Shown: positions 22,773-29,409 of the stretch, piece by piece
How positions within the stretch are numbered: position 1 is the first letter of the stretch
Layout of the letters: every line of letters begins with the position of its first letter
Source: Actinokineospora enzanensis DSM 44649
GTDB taxonomy: Bacteria; Actinomycetota; Actinomycetes; Mycobacteriales; Pseudonocardiaceae
Assembly: GCF_000374445.1 (NCBI RefSeq)
Contig: NZ_KB894408.1
Location: forward strand, 213,760 to 277,759
Reading direction: 5' to 3'
DNA: 64,000 nucleotides
Translations under genes and position numbers: made by a program
Notes under the pieces: generated by a model
The model's input: the letters and a program-made list of their open reading frames with translations, nothing else
Told to the model about the DNA's origin: nothing
Database searches by the model: none

Positions 22773-23858
22773 TCACTGTCCCGCGTGGACGGGCCCGTGG
22801 GGAGGGTGTTGGCGTGCCCGCAAGGGCGGATCTCCGGGCAGCAGGGGCCGGAGGATGGCGACGGCAAGCAGCGGGGGCACGGCGTCGCCGATCTGCCGGT
22901 ACTGCTCGGTCTTGGTGCCCTGCCACGGGTAGTCGGCCGGAAAGGATTGGAGGATGGCGGCCTGCTCGACCGTGACCTTGATGGCGGCGCCGAACTGGCG
23001 GGCGGCGCCGTGGTGTCCGGGTGCGGCGATGCGCGGGTCTCCGCACACGGTGGTGGCTGGCCGGCTGGTGATCCATTGGAGGTTGCCGGGCCGCGAGCAC
23101 AGGATGGTTCCGGCGGGTTCGTCGGTGGCGCGCTCGGTGGCGTGGCCCTGCGGACTATGTCGCAGGGCCACGCCACCGAGCGCGCCACCGAGCGCTTCGG
23201 CCATGCTCACCGGCGGGGGCAGGGAGTCTCCGAAGAGGCTGCGGGCATGGTCGTACGCCTGGTCGGGCCGATATGCCTGGTGGGTGGGTGGTGGTGGCCC
23301 GGCGGGGTGTCCGTCGCGGCGGGCGATGAGGATCGCGCGCTTGCGGGTCTGGGGCACGCCGTACTCCTCGGCGGACAGCACTCCGGTCCACGTCGCGTAG
23401 CCGTCGGCGCGCAGAAGCTCGGCCGCGTACCGCCAGAGCGGGAGTACGGCGGGCACCTGCTCCAGCGCGATCCAGCGGGGCCGGAGCGCGACCGCCCACC
23501 GCATCGGTTCGGCGGTGAGCGGGGATCGCGGGTCGGCCCAGTCCACATCGGGTGGTTCGTCGCCGCGGGCGTGCGCGGCGATGCGCTCGGCGACGAGGGC
23601 GATGTCGTCCAGGCCTGCGCCGGTCCCGGCGGAGCTGAATCCTGGGCAGGGCGGGCTGCCGATCAGGCCGGTGGCGAGTCCGGCGAACATGTCGGGGTCC
23701 AGGCGGGCGATGTCGGCGCGCAGGCGCGGGTGCCCTGCGGCGGTGGCGGTGGCGCACGCGGCTGGGTCGTGGTCGATGCCGACGAGCGGGCCGCTGTATC
23801 CGGCCAACCGGGCGCCGGTGTCCCAGCCTCCCGGCCCGGCGAACAGGTCGACGATCAC
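22773..23858 (-). CDS. DNA (cytosine-5-)-methyltransferase
   Basis: About 361 residues from GTG 23858 (GTGA overlap). Motif I is 'V-D-L-F-A-G-P-G-G-W-D-T-G', motif IV 'G-S-P-P-C-P-G-F-S-S-A-G' with the catalytic Cys, motif VI 'A-L-E-Q-V' (usually E-N-V), motif VIII 'Q-T-R-K-R-A-I-L-I-A', and motif X 'Q-I-G-D-A-V-P-P'. It transfers a methyl group to C5 of cytosine, probably to evade host restriction; no cognate nuclease gene is adjacent. The target-recognition region contains a 31-bp perfect inverted repeat in its DNA. Confidence 0.88.
   Translation of the reverse strand: MIVDLFAGPGGWDTGARLAGYSGPLVGIDHDPAACATATAAGHPRLRADIARLDPDMFAGLATGLIGSPPCPGFSSAGTGAGLDDIALVAERIAAHARGDEPPDVDWADPRSPLTAEPMRWAVALRPRWIALEQVPAVLPLWRYAAELLRADGYATWTGVLSAEEYGVPQTRKRAILIARRDGHPAGPPPPTHQAYRPDQAYDHARSLFGDSLPPPVSMAEALGGALGGVALRHSPQGHATERATDEPAGTILCSRPGNLQWITSRPATTVCGDPRIAAPGHHGAARQFGAAIKVTVEQAAILQSFPADYPWQGTKTEQYRQIGDAVPPLLAVAILRPLLPGDPPLRARQHPPHGPVHAGQ
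23122..23191. repeat. 31-bp perfect inverted repeat inside the methyltransferase gene
   Basis: Arms 23122-23152 and 23161-23191 are exact reverse complements separated by 8 bases (GACTATGT). The repeat encodes residues around A-L-G-G-A-L-G-G-V-A-L-R and Q-G-H-A-T-E-R-A-T-D-E without breaking the frame. It lies in the variable target-recognition region. Such a long perfect repeat would form a very stable hairpin in RNA and a cruciform in DNA. Confidence 0.8.
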
Positions 23859-24274
23859 GCCGCCGATGCCTTGAGCTGCTTGGCATGGCGGTAGACGGTG
23901 CGCGCGTTGCACCCGATCTCGTCAGCGATCCGGCCGGTGCGCACGCCCGCGGCGACGAGTTCCGCGATGCGCGCGATCTGGGCTGCGGAGAGCCCGTTCG
24001 CCGACCGGGGTCCGGTGGGCGGCTGAGTGCGGCGCGGCAGGCCCTGGCGTTCGCGGCGGCGTTCCTCCGCATCGAGTCCACCCCAGACACCGTGCGGCTC
24101 GGCGGCAAGTCCGTGAGCGCGGCAGGCGGCCAGGATCGGGCAGCGCTCCCAGCAGATCTGGGCGGCGGCGGCTCGCTCGCGCGGGTTGGTGGACATCCAC
24201 AACGCGGGGTTGGGGTGCCTGGTGCAGGCGCCTTGGCGCCAGTCGATGTCGCGGGGTAGGGCAATGTCGATCAC
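23855..24274 (-). CDS. WhiB-family regulator fused to a helix-turn-helix
   Basis: The 139-residue protein starts at GTG 24274 (GTGA overlap). Its WhiB core has Cys17, Cys41, Cys45 and Cys51, with G-V-W-G-G at 62-66. The central pair is C-x3-C (C-W-E-R-C) instead of the common C-x2-C. After residue 90 comes a resolvase-like helix-turn-helix 'I-A-R-I-A-E-L-V-A-A-G-V-R-T-G-R-I-A-D-E-I-G' and 'T-V-Y-R-H-A-K'. The fusion could direct the iron-sulfur module to specific phage or host DNA. Confidence 0.8.
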   Translation of the reverse strand: MIDIALPRDIDWRQGACTRHPNPALWMSTNPRERAAAAQICWERCPILAACRAHGLAAEPHGVWGGLDAEERRRERQGLPRRTQPPTGPRSANGLSAAQIARIAELVAAGVRTGRIADEIGCNARTVYRHAKQLKASAA

Positions 24275-24567
24275 GCGGCGCCTGCCGCGAGGGTGTCGGT
24301 CCAGGCGAGCGCCTTGCTCGCGGGCACGTCGGGGTCGCACATCGCGGCGAGTGCGACCGTGGCGGCGACCAGGCGGGCCGGGTGCTCGATGGCCCAGCGG
24401 TGCAGGCGCCCCCAGATCTCGACAGGGTCGAGGTCTCGGATGTCGGTGATCAGTCCGGCGGCGTCTTGTTGCATGAGCTGGAGTAGTCGGCCGCGCTGCT
24501 GTGGGTTCGGGATGGGGCAGTGCTGGCGGTCGTGTTCGGCGGTGCGGCGGGCGGCGGCGGTGTCCAT
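24271..24567 (-). CDS. Phage protein of unknown function (98 aa)
   Basis: The 98-residue helical protein contains 'R-L-L-Q-L-M-Q-Q-D-A-A-G-L-I' and 'E-I-W-G-R-L-H-R-W-A-I-E-H'. It is translated from an AGGAGA site that is part of the hairpin plus CCACAGGAGACA element upstream. The stop overlaps the WhiB-HTH start, so the two are translationally coupled. Family not recognised. Confidence 0.6.
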   Translation of the reverse strand: MDTAAARRTAEHDRQHCPIPNPQQRGRLLQLMQQDAAGLITDIRDLDPVEIWGRLHRWAIEHPARLVAATVALAAMCDPDVPASKALAWTDTLAAGAA

Positions 24568-24572
24568 GATCG

Positions 24573-24633
24573 TGTCTCCTGTGGAGAGTGGTCGGGCCGG
24601 GCGCGCTCCAAGGGTGGGTGCGCGTCCGGCCCG
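24573..24633 (-). promoter_or_regulatory. Start-associated element: hairpin followed by TCCACAGGAGACA (copy B)
   Basis: A 13-bp stem with one G-U pair (arms 24621-24633 and 24593-24605, loop 15) precedes TCCACAGGAGACA (24585-24573) and the ATG at 24567. The 94-base gap in a tightly packed operon is explained by this element. The sequence matches the copies at 20878 and 29355. Confidence 0.6.
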
Positions 24634-24661
24634 GGTCTGGGTGGATGGTGGGGGGCGGGTG

Positions 24662-25000
24662 TCAGGTGACGTGCTGCTCGAAGTCCGGTAGCGCTCCGGC
24701 CGCCACGAGTGCGTGCGCGCGGTCCTGCGATGGGTCGTCCAGCGGCTCGCAGTGCACGTCGACCCATTCGTCGGACGGCTTGAGGTAGCTCAAAAGTCGC
24801 GCGTGGTCGAGCACCAGGATGCGCGCGGTGCGGTGGTCGGCCGGGACTCCGGCGCGGCGGGCGCGCATCCGAGCGAGGATCTGTTCGGTGGTGGGCACGG
24901 TGTGAACGTGCCAACCGGCTAGCGGTGTGAACTGCCGGTAGTGGCTACGTTCGGCGATGCCACACCAGCGGCAACCGGACGGCGGGTACTTGTCAGCCAC
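24662..25000 (-). CDS. Phage protein with N-terminal C-x-W-C-G motif (112 aa)
   Basis: The 112-residue protein begins 'M-A-D-K-Y-P-P-S-G-C-R-W-C-G-I' followed by 'H-Y-R-Q-F-T-P'. The C-x2-C and nearby histidines could bind zinc, as in sister proteins of this operon. The rest is alpha/beta with 'I-L-V-L-D-H-A-R-L-L-S-Y-L'. The GTG start overlaps the next gene by 8 bases. Function unknown. Confidence 0.55.
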   Translation of the reverse strand: MADKYPPSGCRWCGIAERSHYRQFTPLAGWHVHTVPTTEQILARMRARRAGVPADHRTARILVLDHARLLSYLKPSDEWVDVHCEPLDDPSQDRAHALVAAGALPDFEQHVT

Positions 25001-25406
25001 TGGGCACCACCTCCGGCAGCTCGACTGTGATCACCGGGCGACGGCGGCGGTTGGCCTGCCTGAGTTGTTCGGACTGGTTGGTCCACTCGTAGGTGTCGTG
25101 CCAGTTCGCGTCGAGGCGCAGGCCGTGATGCTCGTCGCGGGAGTGGTCGGCGACGAGCAGGCACCGGTACTCGTAGTCGCGGAGGACGGCATACTCGCCG
25201 ATCTCGTCCTCGTACGGGCGCACGGTCGCGGCGCACTGCTCGTCGTCGCTCATCCACTGGCCGGTGGCGTTCCAGTCGGACAGTGGCCAGTAGGCGTCGC
25301 AGGGCGAGCACTGCCAGTCGTCGTCGATCAGTTCGACTTCCTTGCCGCAGATCGAACACTCCGGCGCGCGCGGTTCGAGGGGCGGGGGCGGGGTCCTGGT
25401 GGTCAC
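24993..25406 (-). CDS. Zinc-ribbon phage protein (137 aa)
   Basis: The protein starts at GTG 25406 (GTGA overlap, GAGGAC site). Residues 16-36 contain 'E-C-S-I-C-G-K-E-V' and 'W-Q-C-S-P-C-D-A-Y-W', a four-cysteine zinc ribbon. The remainder includes 'E-Y-R-C-L-L-V-A-D-H-S-R-D-E-H-H-G-L-R', found in other actinophage proteins of unknown role. A nucleic-acid-binding function is plausible. Confidence 0.6.
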   Translation of the reverse strand: MTTRTPPPPLEPRAPECSICGKEVELIDDDWQCSPCDAYWPLSDWNATGQWMSDDEQCAATVRPYEDEIGEYAVLRDYEYRCLLVADHSRDEHHGLRLDANWHDTYEWTNQSEQLRQANRRRRPVITVELPEVVPSG

Positions 25407-25750
25407 GCGGTCTGTCCTCTCCACCAGCGGTTGCGGCTGGCGTGGCGGGCCCGGTTACGCGAGGCGACCGGGCGGATGTCGGTGTCCTCGACGATCAGCC
25501 CACGCTGCGCGGCGGTTCCCATCACGGAACTCACCAGGTTGCGGTCGTACGGCCGCCCGCCGAGCTCGTGCGCGACCAGGCCGTGCACGTCGTCCGCGCA
25601 GAACGGGCGGCGGCCGTTGCGGGCGAGGGTGGCCACCGCCAGCTCGACCACGGCCCGATCGTCGCGGTGCGGGCGGGTGCCCGCGGCGAGGCTGGCGGCT
25701 TGGCCGCGGTGCCGATCCGCCAACGCGAAACAGAGCTGATCGTTCGTCAT
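25403..25750 (-). CDS. Probable winged-helix phage protein (115 aa)
   Basis: The ATG at 25750 overlaps the preceding stop (ATGA). The sequence has a winged-helix look: 'V-V-E-L-A-V-A-T-L-A-R-N-G-R-R-P-F-C-A-D-D-V-H-G-L-V', then 'L-V-S-S-V-M-G-T-A-A-Q-R-G-L-I-V'. A basic tail 'N-R-A-R-H-A-S-R-N-R-W-W-R' ends it. This pattern is common in actinophage early genes of unknown role; DNA binding is inferred. Confidence 0.55.
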   Translation of the reverse strand: MTNDQLCFALADRHRGQAASLAAGTRPHRDDRAVVELAVATLARNGRRPFCADDVHGLVAHELGGRPYDRNLVSSVMGTAAQRGLIVEDTDIRPVASRNRARHASRNRWWRGQTA

Positions 25751-26124
25751 CCGTTCACCCCCAAGGCTTTGCGCATCGTGGCCAGAGACCGCTCGGCCTT
25801 CAGCGCGCGGGTCCGCCACTGGTCGCGGTCGGCCTGCACCTGGTCAGCCGCGGACAGTCGGTTCAGCACGTCCGACAGCGATAGATCGCCGCTCGACTTG
25901 GGCACGACGGTCTTCGCCGCGTGGGTCTTGAGGTGCGGCCGGATGGCGCCTGCCTTGTCCGCGGTGTAGTCGCAGTGCGCACAGCCGTAGACCACGCTGC
26001 CGTCGGCGAGCGTGAGCGTGCGGGTCTGCTGCCAGTAGACGGGTTTCCCGTCCCTGGACGTGATCGGCGCCAGGGTCGGCTCGTCGCGCAAGACGTCGAT
26101 CCCGTTCACGGTGGTAGCAGTCAC
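25747..26124 (-). CDS. Phage protein with a C2H2-type zinc finger
   Basis: The 125-residue protein starts at GTG 26124 (GTGA overlap and an AAGGAA site). At about residues 46-66 it has 'Y-G-C-A-H-C-D-Y-T-A-D-K-A-G-A-I-R-P-H-L-K-T-H', spaced C-x2-C-x12-H-x3-H like a eukaryotic-type C2H2 finger. A C-terminal coiled coil (D-Q-W-R-T-R-A-L-K-A-E-R-S-L) may dimerise it. Prokaryotic C2H2 fingers occur in Ros-type regulators; this one could bind phage or host DNA. Confidence 0.6.
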   Translation of the reverse strand: MTATTVNGIDVLRDEPTLAPITSRDGKPVYWQQTRTLTLADGSVVYGCAHCDYTADKAGAIRPHLKTHAAKTVVPKSSGDLSLSDVLNRLSAADQVQADRDQWRTRALKAERSLATMRKALGVNG

Positions 26125-26312
26125 TCTGTATTTCCTTCTCTCTCCGGTTTGCTGGTGAGGTGCCATGCGCCGCACCAGCACGGGTAGTAGCGGCACTCAC
26201 GCCGGTGAGTCCGTCCATGAAGGACTCGTTTGATCTGAGCGTCGAGCAGGGCGCCCGCCGCAGCCTCGCGTGAGGGGAACGGGAACTTGGTGCAGGCGGC
26301 GGCGGACTCCAT
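26121..26312 (-). CDS. Small Cys/His phage protein (63 aa)
   Basis: The 63-residue protein contains 'R-R-E-C-R-Y-Y-P-C-W-C-G-A-W-H-L-T-S-K', a zinc-ribbon half like 'Y-x-C-x-x-C-x-x-x-H-L-T' found in many small actinophage proteins. The ATG overlaps the nuclease stop (TGATG) and the gene's own stop overlaps the C2H2 gene. Function unknown. Confidence 0.6.
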   Translation of the reverse strand: MESAAACTKFPFPSREAAAGALLDAQIKRVLHGRTHRRECRYYPCWCGAWHLTSKPEREGNTE

Positions 26313-27292
26313 CACTCGCCGTCCGGCAGCGGCGCGAACACGAGCTTGGTGGACGTGGACGGCTTGATCGGCGGTCGCGCACCGACCTTCGCGTACTCGG
26401 CCCGCACCCGGTCGATGTCTATGTTGTTCGACGTCGTGGTCTTCCAGCGCAGGCCCTTGCCGACCAGCCCGACATCCACCATGGTCGTCTCGTCGTCCGG
26501 GCGCAGCGCGTCGAGCGCGCCCTTGGCCTCCGCTTCCCGCTTCGCCGCGTCGGCCTTGTCCGCGCGCGCCCGCTCCAGCCGCTCGGCCCACCGCTGTTGG
26601 TCGGGGTCCTCGACGAAGAGCACGGACAGGGGGGACCGATCGTGGACTGCACCGTCCCAGCAGCGGGTCCGGAACGGGCAGTGTCCGCAGAACGGGCTGT
26701 CGGGCTGGTACTCGCGGTTGAGCATGTCCAAGTCGGTTTCGCGCACCGATCGCAGCCATGCCAACGCCTCGCGCACCACGGCCGGGTTCGGCCGCCGGGC
26801 GTGCCGGTAAAGCTCGCCGGTGTCGCGGGCGATGTAGTCGATCACGATGCGGCGCACTCGCACCCCTGCCACCGCGAGCGCGGCCGCGTAGCCGTCGGTC
26901 TGGAACAGGTGCGGCCGGTCGGGCCCGTGGAGCCGGATGTGGTCCAGCCGCCGCGACGACGTGGTCTTCACGTCCACGAGATCCCCGGTTGCGGCTTCGT
27001 ATCGGTCGACGTGGCCGGGGACGCCCGCGAACACCACGGGGTACTCGACAAGGTCCCCTTCGGCCGCGGTCTCGTTCAGGCGCTGCTGGACCGCGTCGTG
27101 GATCGCGGTGCCCATCACGGCCTGGAGCGAGCCACCGGGGTCGGCGGGTTCCATCCCGGCGAGCCGGTACCCGGCTCGCCTGCGACACCCACCGACCTCG
27201 GACCACCCCAGCTCTCGTTGCCGAGACCGGGGTCGAGTGCGGTCCCATTCCAGCAGCAGATCTGCCGTCGTGCGGTCCACGCTGGACATCAC
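26312..27292 (-). CDS. Cas4/RecB-like PD-(D/E)XK nuclease with probable iron-sulfur cluster
   Basis: The 326-residue protein has an early Cys36 in 'V-G-G-C-R-R-R', then the nuclease core 'G-T-A-I-H', 'G-H-V-D-R-Y' and 'D-L-V-D-V-K-T-T' (D-x-n-D-x-K), and 'Q-T-D-G-Y-A-A-A-L'. A Cys cluster 'F-C-G-H-C-P-F-R-T-R-C' near residue 215 completes the layout of Cas4 and AddB-type nucleases with a 4Fe-4S cluster. Next to a RecT-like gene it is the likely 5'-3' exonuclease of a phage recombination pair. A C-terminal ~90-residue extension is extra. Confidence 0.78.
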   Translation of the reverse strand: MMSSVDRTTADLLLEWDRTRPRSRQRELGWSEVGGCRRRAGYRLAGMEPADPGGSLQAVMGTAIHDAVQQRLNETAAEGDLVEYPVVFAGVPGHVDRYEAATGDLVDVKTTSSRRLDHIRLHGPDRPHLFQTDGYAAALAVAGVRVRRIVIDYIARDTGELYRHARRPNPAVVREALAWLRSVRETDLDMLNREYQPDSPFCGHCPFRTRCWDGAVHDRSPLSVLFVEDPDQQRWAERLERARADKADAAKREAEAKGALDALRPDDETTMVDVGLVGKGLRWKTTTSNNIDIDRVRAEYAKVGARPPIKPSTSTKLVFAPLPDGE

Positions 27293-28050
27293 GCACCGCT
27301 ACCGGGCTGTGCGACGTCCGGCCAACCGTCGGTGACGTCCGGGTTCGGGGCGATGTGGTCGCGCTCCATCTCGCGCAGCTCGGCGAGCATCGCGTCCTCG
27401 GTCGCCTGGTCGTCGACGATCTCCGCGTCCTGCGGTTCCGGCTCAGCGGCCGGGGCGGGGGCGGGCTGGTCGGCACGCTCGGCGGCGACATGGGCCAGCG
27501 TCGGGCGCGTGGGCGCAAGCTCTTCCGGTTCGGCGTCGGTGAACCCGAGTGCGATCTCCGGGCAGAGGAACGTGCAGGCGCGGCCAGCGGCCCGCCACAT
27601 CAGCATCCGCTCCGGGTGGTTGCGCCAGGTGTCCTTGCCGGTGAGGCTCGCCCGCTTGGCCTGCTCGATGGTGTAGGTCTCGGTGTGGAACTCGCCGGTG
27701 TCGCCGCGCGTGACCTTGACCGTCGCCTTCTGGCTCGTGTTCTCCATGACCTCGACGCGGTGCCCTGCTCGGCGGGCCAGCGCGAGCCAGGTCTGCCCCG
27801 CGAGCGACGGTCGCCCGTTGACGACGTACACACCCTGGATGGCCTGCATGGGCGCCAACCCGAGTTCCTGCCCGTAGAGCAGGATCACCAGAACGTCGGA
27901 TGGCTTGCCTCGCAAGTCCTTGGGCATCAGGGCCGACGTGGACAGGTTCTTCGCGAGCCGGAACGCGGCGTCGAGGTCGGTCTGCCGACCGGCGATCGGC
28001 ACCGCGACCCGCCCTGTCGGACCGGCCGGGGTGATTTCGGTACTGGTCAT
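27289..28050 (-). CDS. recT: RecT-like single-strand annealing protein
   Basis: The 253-residue protein contains the RecT/Bet signature 'L-Y-G-Q-E-L-G-L-A-P-M-Q-A-I-Q-G-V-Y-V-V-N-G-R-P', followed by 'A-K-R-A-S-L-T-G-K-D-T-W-R-N-H-P-E-R-M-L-M-W-R-A'. It anneals complementary strands during recombination-dependent replication. An acidic, Pro/Ala-rich C-terminal tail is likely the SSB-interaction region. The ATG at 28050 is preferred because AAAGGAC lies 6 bases upstream; that site sits in a small hairpin. Confidence 0.82.
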   Translation of the reverse strand: MTSTEITPAGPTGRVAVPIAGRQTDLDAAFRLAKNLSTSALMPKDLRGKPSDVLVILLYGQELGLAPMQAIQGVYVVNGRPSLAGQTWLALARRAGHRVEVMENTSQKATVKVTRGDTGEFHTETYTIEQAKRASLTGKDTWRNHPERMLMWRAAGRACTFLCPEIALGFTDAEPEELAPTRPTLAHVAAERADQPAPAPAAEPEPQDAEIVDDQATEDAMLAELREMERDHIAPNPDVTDGWPDVAQPGSGA

Positions 28051-28065
28051 ATCTGTCCTTTCAGG
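28051..28065 (-). promoter_or_regulatory. Hairpin sequestering the RecT ribosome site
   Basis: Read on the minus strand, AGTCCTGAAAGGACAGAT precedes the ATG. GTCCT pairs with AGGAC across the loop GAA, so the AAAGGA site is inside a stem. The exonuclease gene at 28858 has a near-identical arrangement. Confidence 0.45.
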
Positions 28066-28135
28066 ACTAGATGTGAGTTGGAGAGAACGCGGTGACTGAT
28101 GCGACGGTCGAGTGGTCCGAGCCGGATGCGCGCGC

Positions 28136-28858
28136 TCAGCCATGGGATACCGCCCGGACCGGCCACTCGCGGCTGATCGACTCCGCTTTGCCTTGCCGGG
28201 CCAGGTACCCGGCGAACCCGTCCGCCCAGTCCGCGTACGCCCGAGCCTGGTAGGCCATCAGTTCATCGCGGCCCATCGCGCCGACCTTCGGGTGGGTGCG
28301 CGCGATCCGCCACGCGACCCGGGCCGCCGCGAGCGCGTCCCCACCGCTGGTGTGCGCGTCCCCATCGGACAACGGCACCCGGTAGTGGCGGGCCACGTCG
28401 ACCAGCTTGCGGGAGCCACGCCGGTAGCGGTCGAGCGCCCGGTCCAGCACGAACGGGTCCACGATCCACGGCAACAGGCCATCGGCCGCGCACACCTCAT
28501 GCAGCGTCTTGTGCCCGTAGCGCACGCACTCCCGCGCCAACACGGTGAGGTCGAACGGCGCGTTGTAGATCACGATCGGGCGTCCGGCCTCGACGTGCTC
28601 GGCCAGCTCGGCGACCAGCACCGGCACGATGTCGGCGGGGGACTCGCCGTGCTGGCGGGCGTGCTCGGTGGTGATGCCGTGCACGTCGGTCGCCCCCTGC
28701 GGGATCTCGACCTCGGGGTTCAGCAGGTAGCTGCTGGTGCCAGCCCCGGGGCCGACGCTGACCAGCGCGGCCGTGACGATGCGCGCGGTCTCCGGGTCCG
28801 GCCCGGTGGTTTCGGTGTCGAACGCGACCATGGGGCCGTCGGCCCACGTCTGCGTCAT
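28136..28858 (-). CDS. DnaQ-like 3'-5' exonuclease (DEDDh)
   Basis: The 240-residue protein has ExoI 'V-A-F-D-T-E-T-T-G', ExoII 'P-I-V-I-Y-N-A-P-F-D-L-T-V' and ExoIII 'D-A-H-T-S-G-G-D-A-L-A-A-A-R' with the DEDDh His and Asp. It removes 3' nucleotides and may proofread or process recombination ends. Its upstream ribosome site is AGGGACAG. The ATG at 28858 overlaps the previous stop (ATGA). Confidence 0.88.
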   Translation of the reverse strand: MTQTWADGPMVAFDTETTGPDPETARIVTAALVSVGPGAGTSSYLLNPEVEIPQGATDVHGITTEHARQHGESPADIVPVLVAELAEHVEAGRPIVIYNAPFDLTVLARECVRYGHKTLHEVCAADGLLPWIVDPFVLDRALDRYRRGSRKLVDVARHYRVPLSDGDAHTSGGDALAAARVAWRIARTHPKVGAMGRDELMAYQARAYADWADGFAGYLARQGKAESISREWPVRAVSHG

Positions 28859-28998
28859 TTCTGTCCCTTCTGGACAGTCGGGTTGGGAAGCAAGCAAGCA
28901 AGGACACGGCGGTCCTGGTGCGCGGGGTGGCCGCATCGGGCGCAGAGCCCCGCCACCGGCCACACGGCCAGCGGCGGGGCGTCGGCCACGGACGTCAC
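28855..28998 (-). CDS. Very small zinc-motif phage protein (47 aa)
   Basis: A GTG at 28998 overlaps the upstream stop as GTGA and its own stop overlaps the exonuclease ATG as ATGA, so both ends fit a coupled gene. The 47 residues include 'L-C-A-R-C-G-H-P-A-H' and a later Cys, enough for one zinc. The ribosome sequence of the exonuclease lies in its 3' end. Confidence 0.6.
   Translation of the reverse strand: MTSVADAPPLAVWPVAGLCARCGHPAHQDRRVLACLLPNPTVQKGQK
28859..28877 (-). promoter_or_regulatory. Hairpin sequestering the exonuclease ribosome site
   Basis: On the minus strand CTGTCC pairs with GGACAG around a short AGAAG loop, immediately before AA-ATG of the exonuclease gene. The AGGGAC ribosome site is in the stem. 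It resembles the site before RecT. Confidence 0.45.
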
Positions 28999-29327
28999 CG
29001 GCGCGGGCACGTCGGCGAGTGACCCGACCCGGGCCACGAGCACTGAGGGCAGCGCGCGGCCACCTCGACCACGAGGTCCCGGTCGTCGGCGCGCTCGGAC
29101 AGCGCCTGCCGGATGACGTGCGGCGCGCACACCCCGCACACGTCCTCGACCTCGACCGGCAGCTCGGCCAGCGGTCCGGGGCGGCCGTAGACGCGGACCG
29201 TGGTGACGTTGCCGTCCACCTGGCACCAGGTGCACGGCTCGCGGTCGACGGGCGCGGTGCGGACGTCGATCTCGCGCCACGCCAACCAGGCGATAACGTC
29301 GATGTCCTCGGTGTAGAGTCCGGTCAC
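28995..29327 (-). CDS. First gene of the early operon: multi-CxxC phage protein (110 aa)
   Basis: The protein has 'C-T-W-C', 'C-G-V-C', 'C-P-Q-C' and a final Cys, giving seven cysteines arranged as one or two zinc ribbons. I chose the GTG at 29327 over one at 29336 because AAGGAAG lies 7 bases before it and directly abuts the other. It is the first gene after the immunity-region terminator and probably among the earliest made. Confidence 0.6.
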   Translation of the reverse strand: MTGLYTEDIDVIAWLAWREIDVRTAPVDREPCTWCQVDGNVTTVRVYGRPGPLAELPVEVEDVCGVCAPHVIRQALSERADDRDLVVEVAARCPQCSWPGSGHSPTCPRR

Positions 29328-29354
29328 GCAGATCACTTCCTTGGTGGGGGTTGG

Positions 29355-29407
29355 TCTGTCTCCTGTGGAGCCCCGCCCTGGACTGGCCAGTCAGGGGGCG
29401 GGGCTCC
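29355..29407 (-). terminator. Large hairpin after the Cro-like gene, followed by TCCACAGGAGACAGA (copy A)
   Basis: Arms 29396-29407 and 29367-29378 form a perfect 12-bp GC stem (GGAGCCCCGCCC) with an inner 10-base palindrome ACTGGCCAGT. It begins two bases after the Cro-like stop. TCCACAGGAGACAGA (29369-29355) follows, but no start codon lies at ribosome spacing, unlike copies B and C. The hairpin could stop transcription from the immunity region unless antiterminated. Confidence 0.65.
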
Positions 29408-29409
29408 TG

